From Clostridia bacterium (GTDB lineage: Bacteria; Bacillota; Clostridia; Oscillospirales; CAG-382), in the NCBI GenBank assembly GCA_017629175.1, contig JAGBXS010000107.1, forward strand, positions 1 to 35,541: 35,541 bases of DNA. Reading direction: 5' to 3'. Shown here piece after piece: positions 35,421 to 35,541 of this stretch (within the stretch, counting starts at the first letter, position 1; the number at the start of each line of letters is the position of its first letter). The notes under the pieces are model-generated. The model had not been told where the DNA came from. It saw only the letters and a list, made by a program, of their open reading frames with translations, and searched no databases. The position numbers and the translations under genes are program-made.

Positions 35421-35541
35421 ATGGCAATCAAAAAAGAAGGACGTTTCACTTCCGACAATCTCGCATTTGAATTTCATAGCTATACACAATGTCAAAGCAG
35501 AGCCATACGGCATTTTCACAAGAATTACGAATTGATTACGC
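35421..35541 (+). CDS. AraC-family transcriptional regulator, N-terminal fragment
   Basis: Only the first 40 residues fall inside the window; the gene runs off the right edge. ATG 35421 has GGAGGG (35407-35412) 8 bases upstream and a good promoter before it. The visible part reads MAIKKEGRFT and later IRHFHKNYELI, which matches the start of the cupin ligand-binding domain in AraC-type activators, where a His-x-His-x-x-Tyr-Glu motif forms the first strand of the pocket. The DNA-binding helix-turn-helix pair would lie beyond the edge. It is divergent from the large phosphatase gene and could regulate it. The family call rests on one motif. Confidence 0.6.
   Translation, partial: MAIKKEGRFTSDNLAFEFHSYTQCQSRAIRHFHKNYELIT

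Overview
The window looks like chromosomal DNA of a moderately GC-rich Firmicute of class Clostridia, perhaps an Oscillospirales- or Christensenellales-like gut lineage. The reasons are the IspH-ribosomal protein S1 fusion (a clostridial hallmark), strong AGGAGG-type ribosome binding sites, consensus sigma-A promoters with 17-base spacers, many U-tailed intrinsic terminators, lipoboxes, and Ser/Glu-rich stalks on surface proteins. The lineage call is inference; the protein families named below are mostly clear from motifs. I see no tRNA, rRNA, CRISPR array, insertion sequence or phage gene, and no gene-free stretch longer than about 300 bases.

Left part (1-3649): the 3' end of dnaK, dnaJ and its terminator, then a promoter and a structured leader ahead of the magnesium transporter gene mgtE. 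The leader holds an unannotated 24-codon ORF with its own ribosome binding site, overlapping a competing pair of RNA structures (a long stem and an intrinsic terminator). It is the best candidate here for an undescribed regulatory element. A small membrane protein of unknown function lies on the minus strand.

Middle (3802-13633): a single 7-kb gene encodes a cyclic beta-1,2-glucan synthase-like protein (GT84 glycosyltransferase, glycoamylase-like middle domain, GH94 phosphorylase domain). It is followed by cmk and the ispH-rpsA fusion, which overlap by 4 bases. The fusion still carries a perfect Shine-Dalgarno and start codon at the IspH/S1 junction.

Right-middle (13785-25254): a long plus-strand gene cluster opens with a consensus promoter: recD2, comF, a DUF6259-like glycosidase-fold protein, yqeG-like HAD phosphatase, an endonuclease IV-like protein, a YdcF/SanA-like protein, prmA, ligA and an FAD-dependent oxidoreductase. 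Several genes overlap or nearly touch, which suggests co-transcription. DNA repair and recombination genes (recD2, the endonuclease IV-like gene, ligA) share the cluster with less obviously related enzymes.

Right end (25284-35290, minus strand): a Nudix-HAD fusion and four exported proteins: an SGNH/GDSL hydrolase, a lipoprotein, a lipoprotein metallophosphoesterase and a large purple-acid-phosphatase-like protein. The four exported proteins share acidic Ser/Glu-rich low-complexity linkers, and two of them end in a transmembrane helix plus a basic tail without an LPXTG motif. A divergent AraC-type regulator starts at 35421 and runs off the window. This block looks like a cell-surface system for releasing acyl or phosphate groups, possibly under local control.
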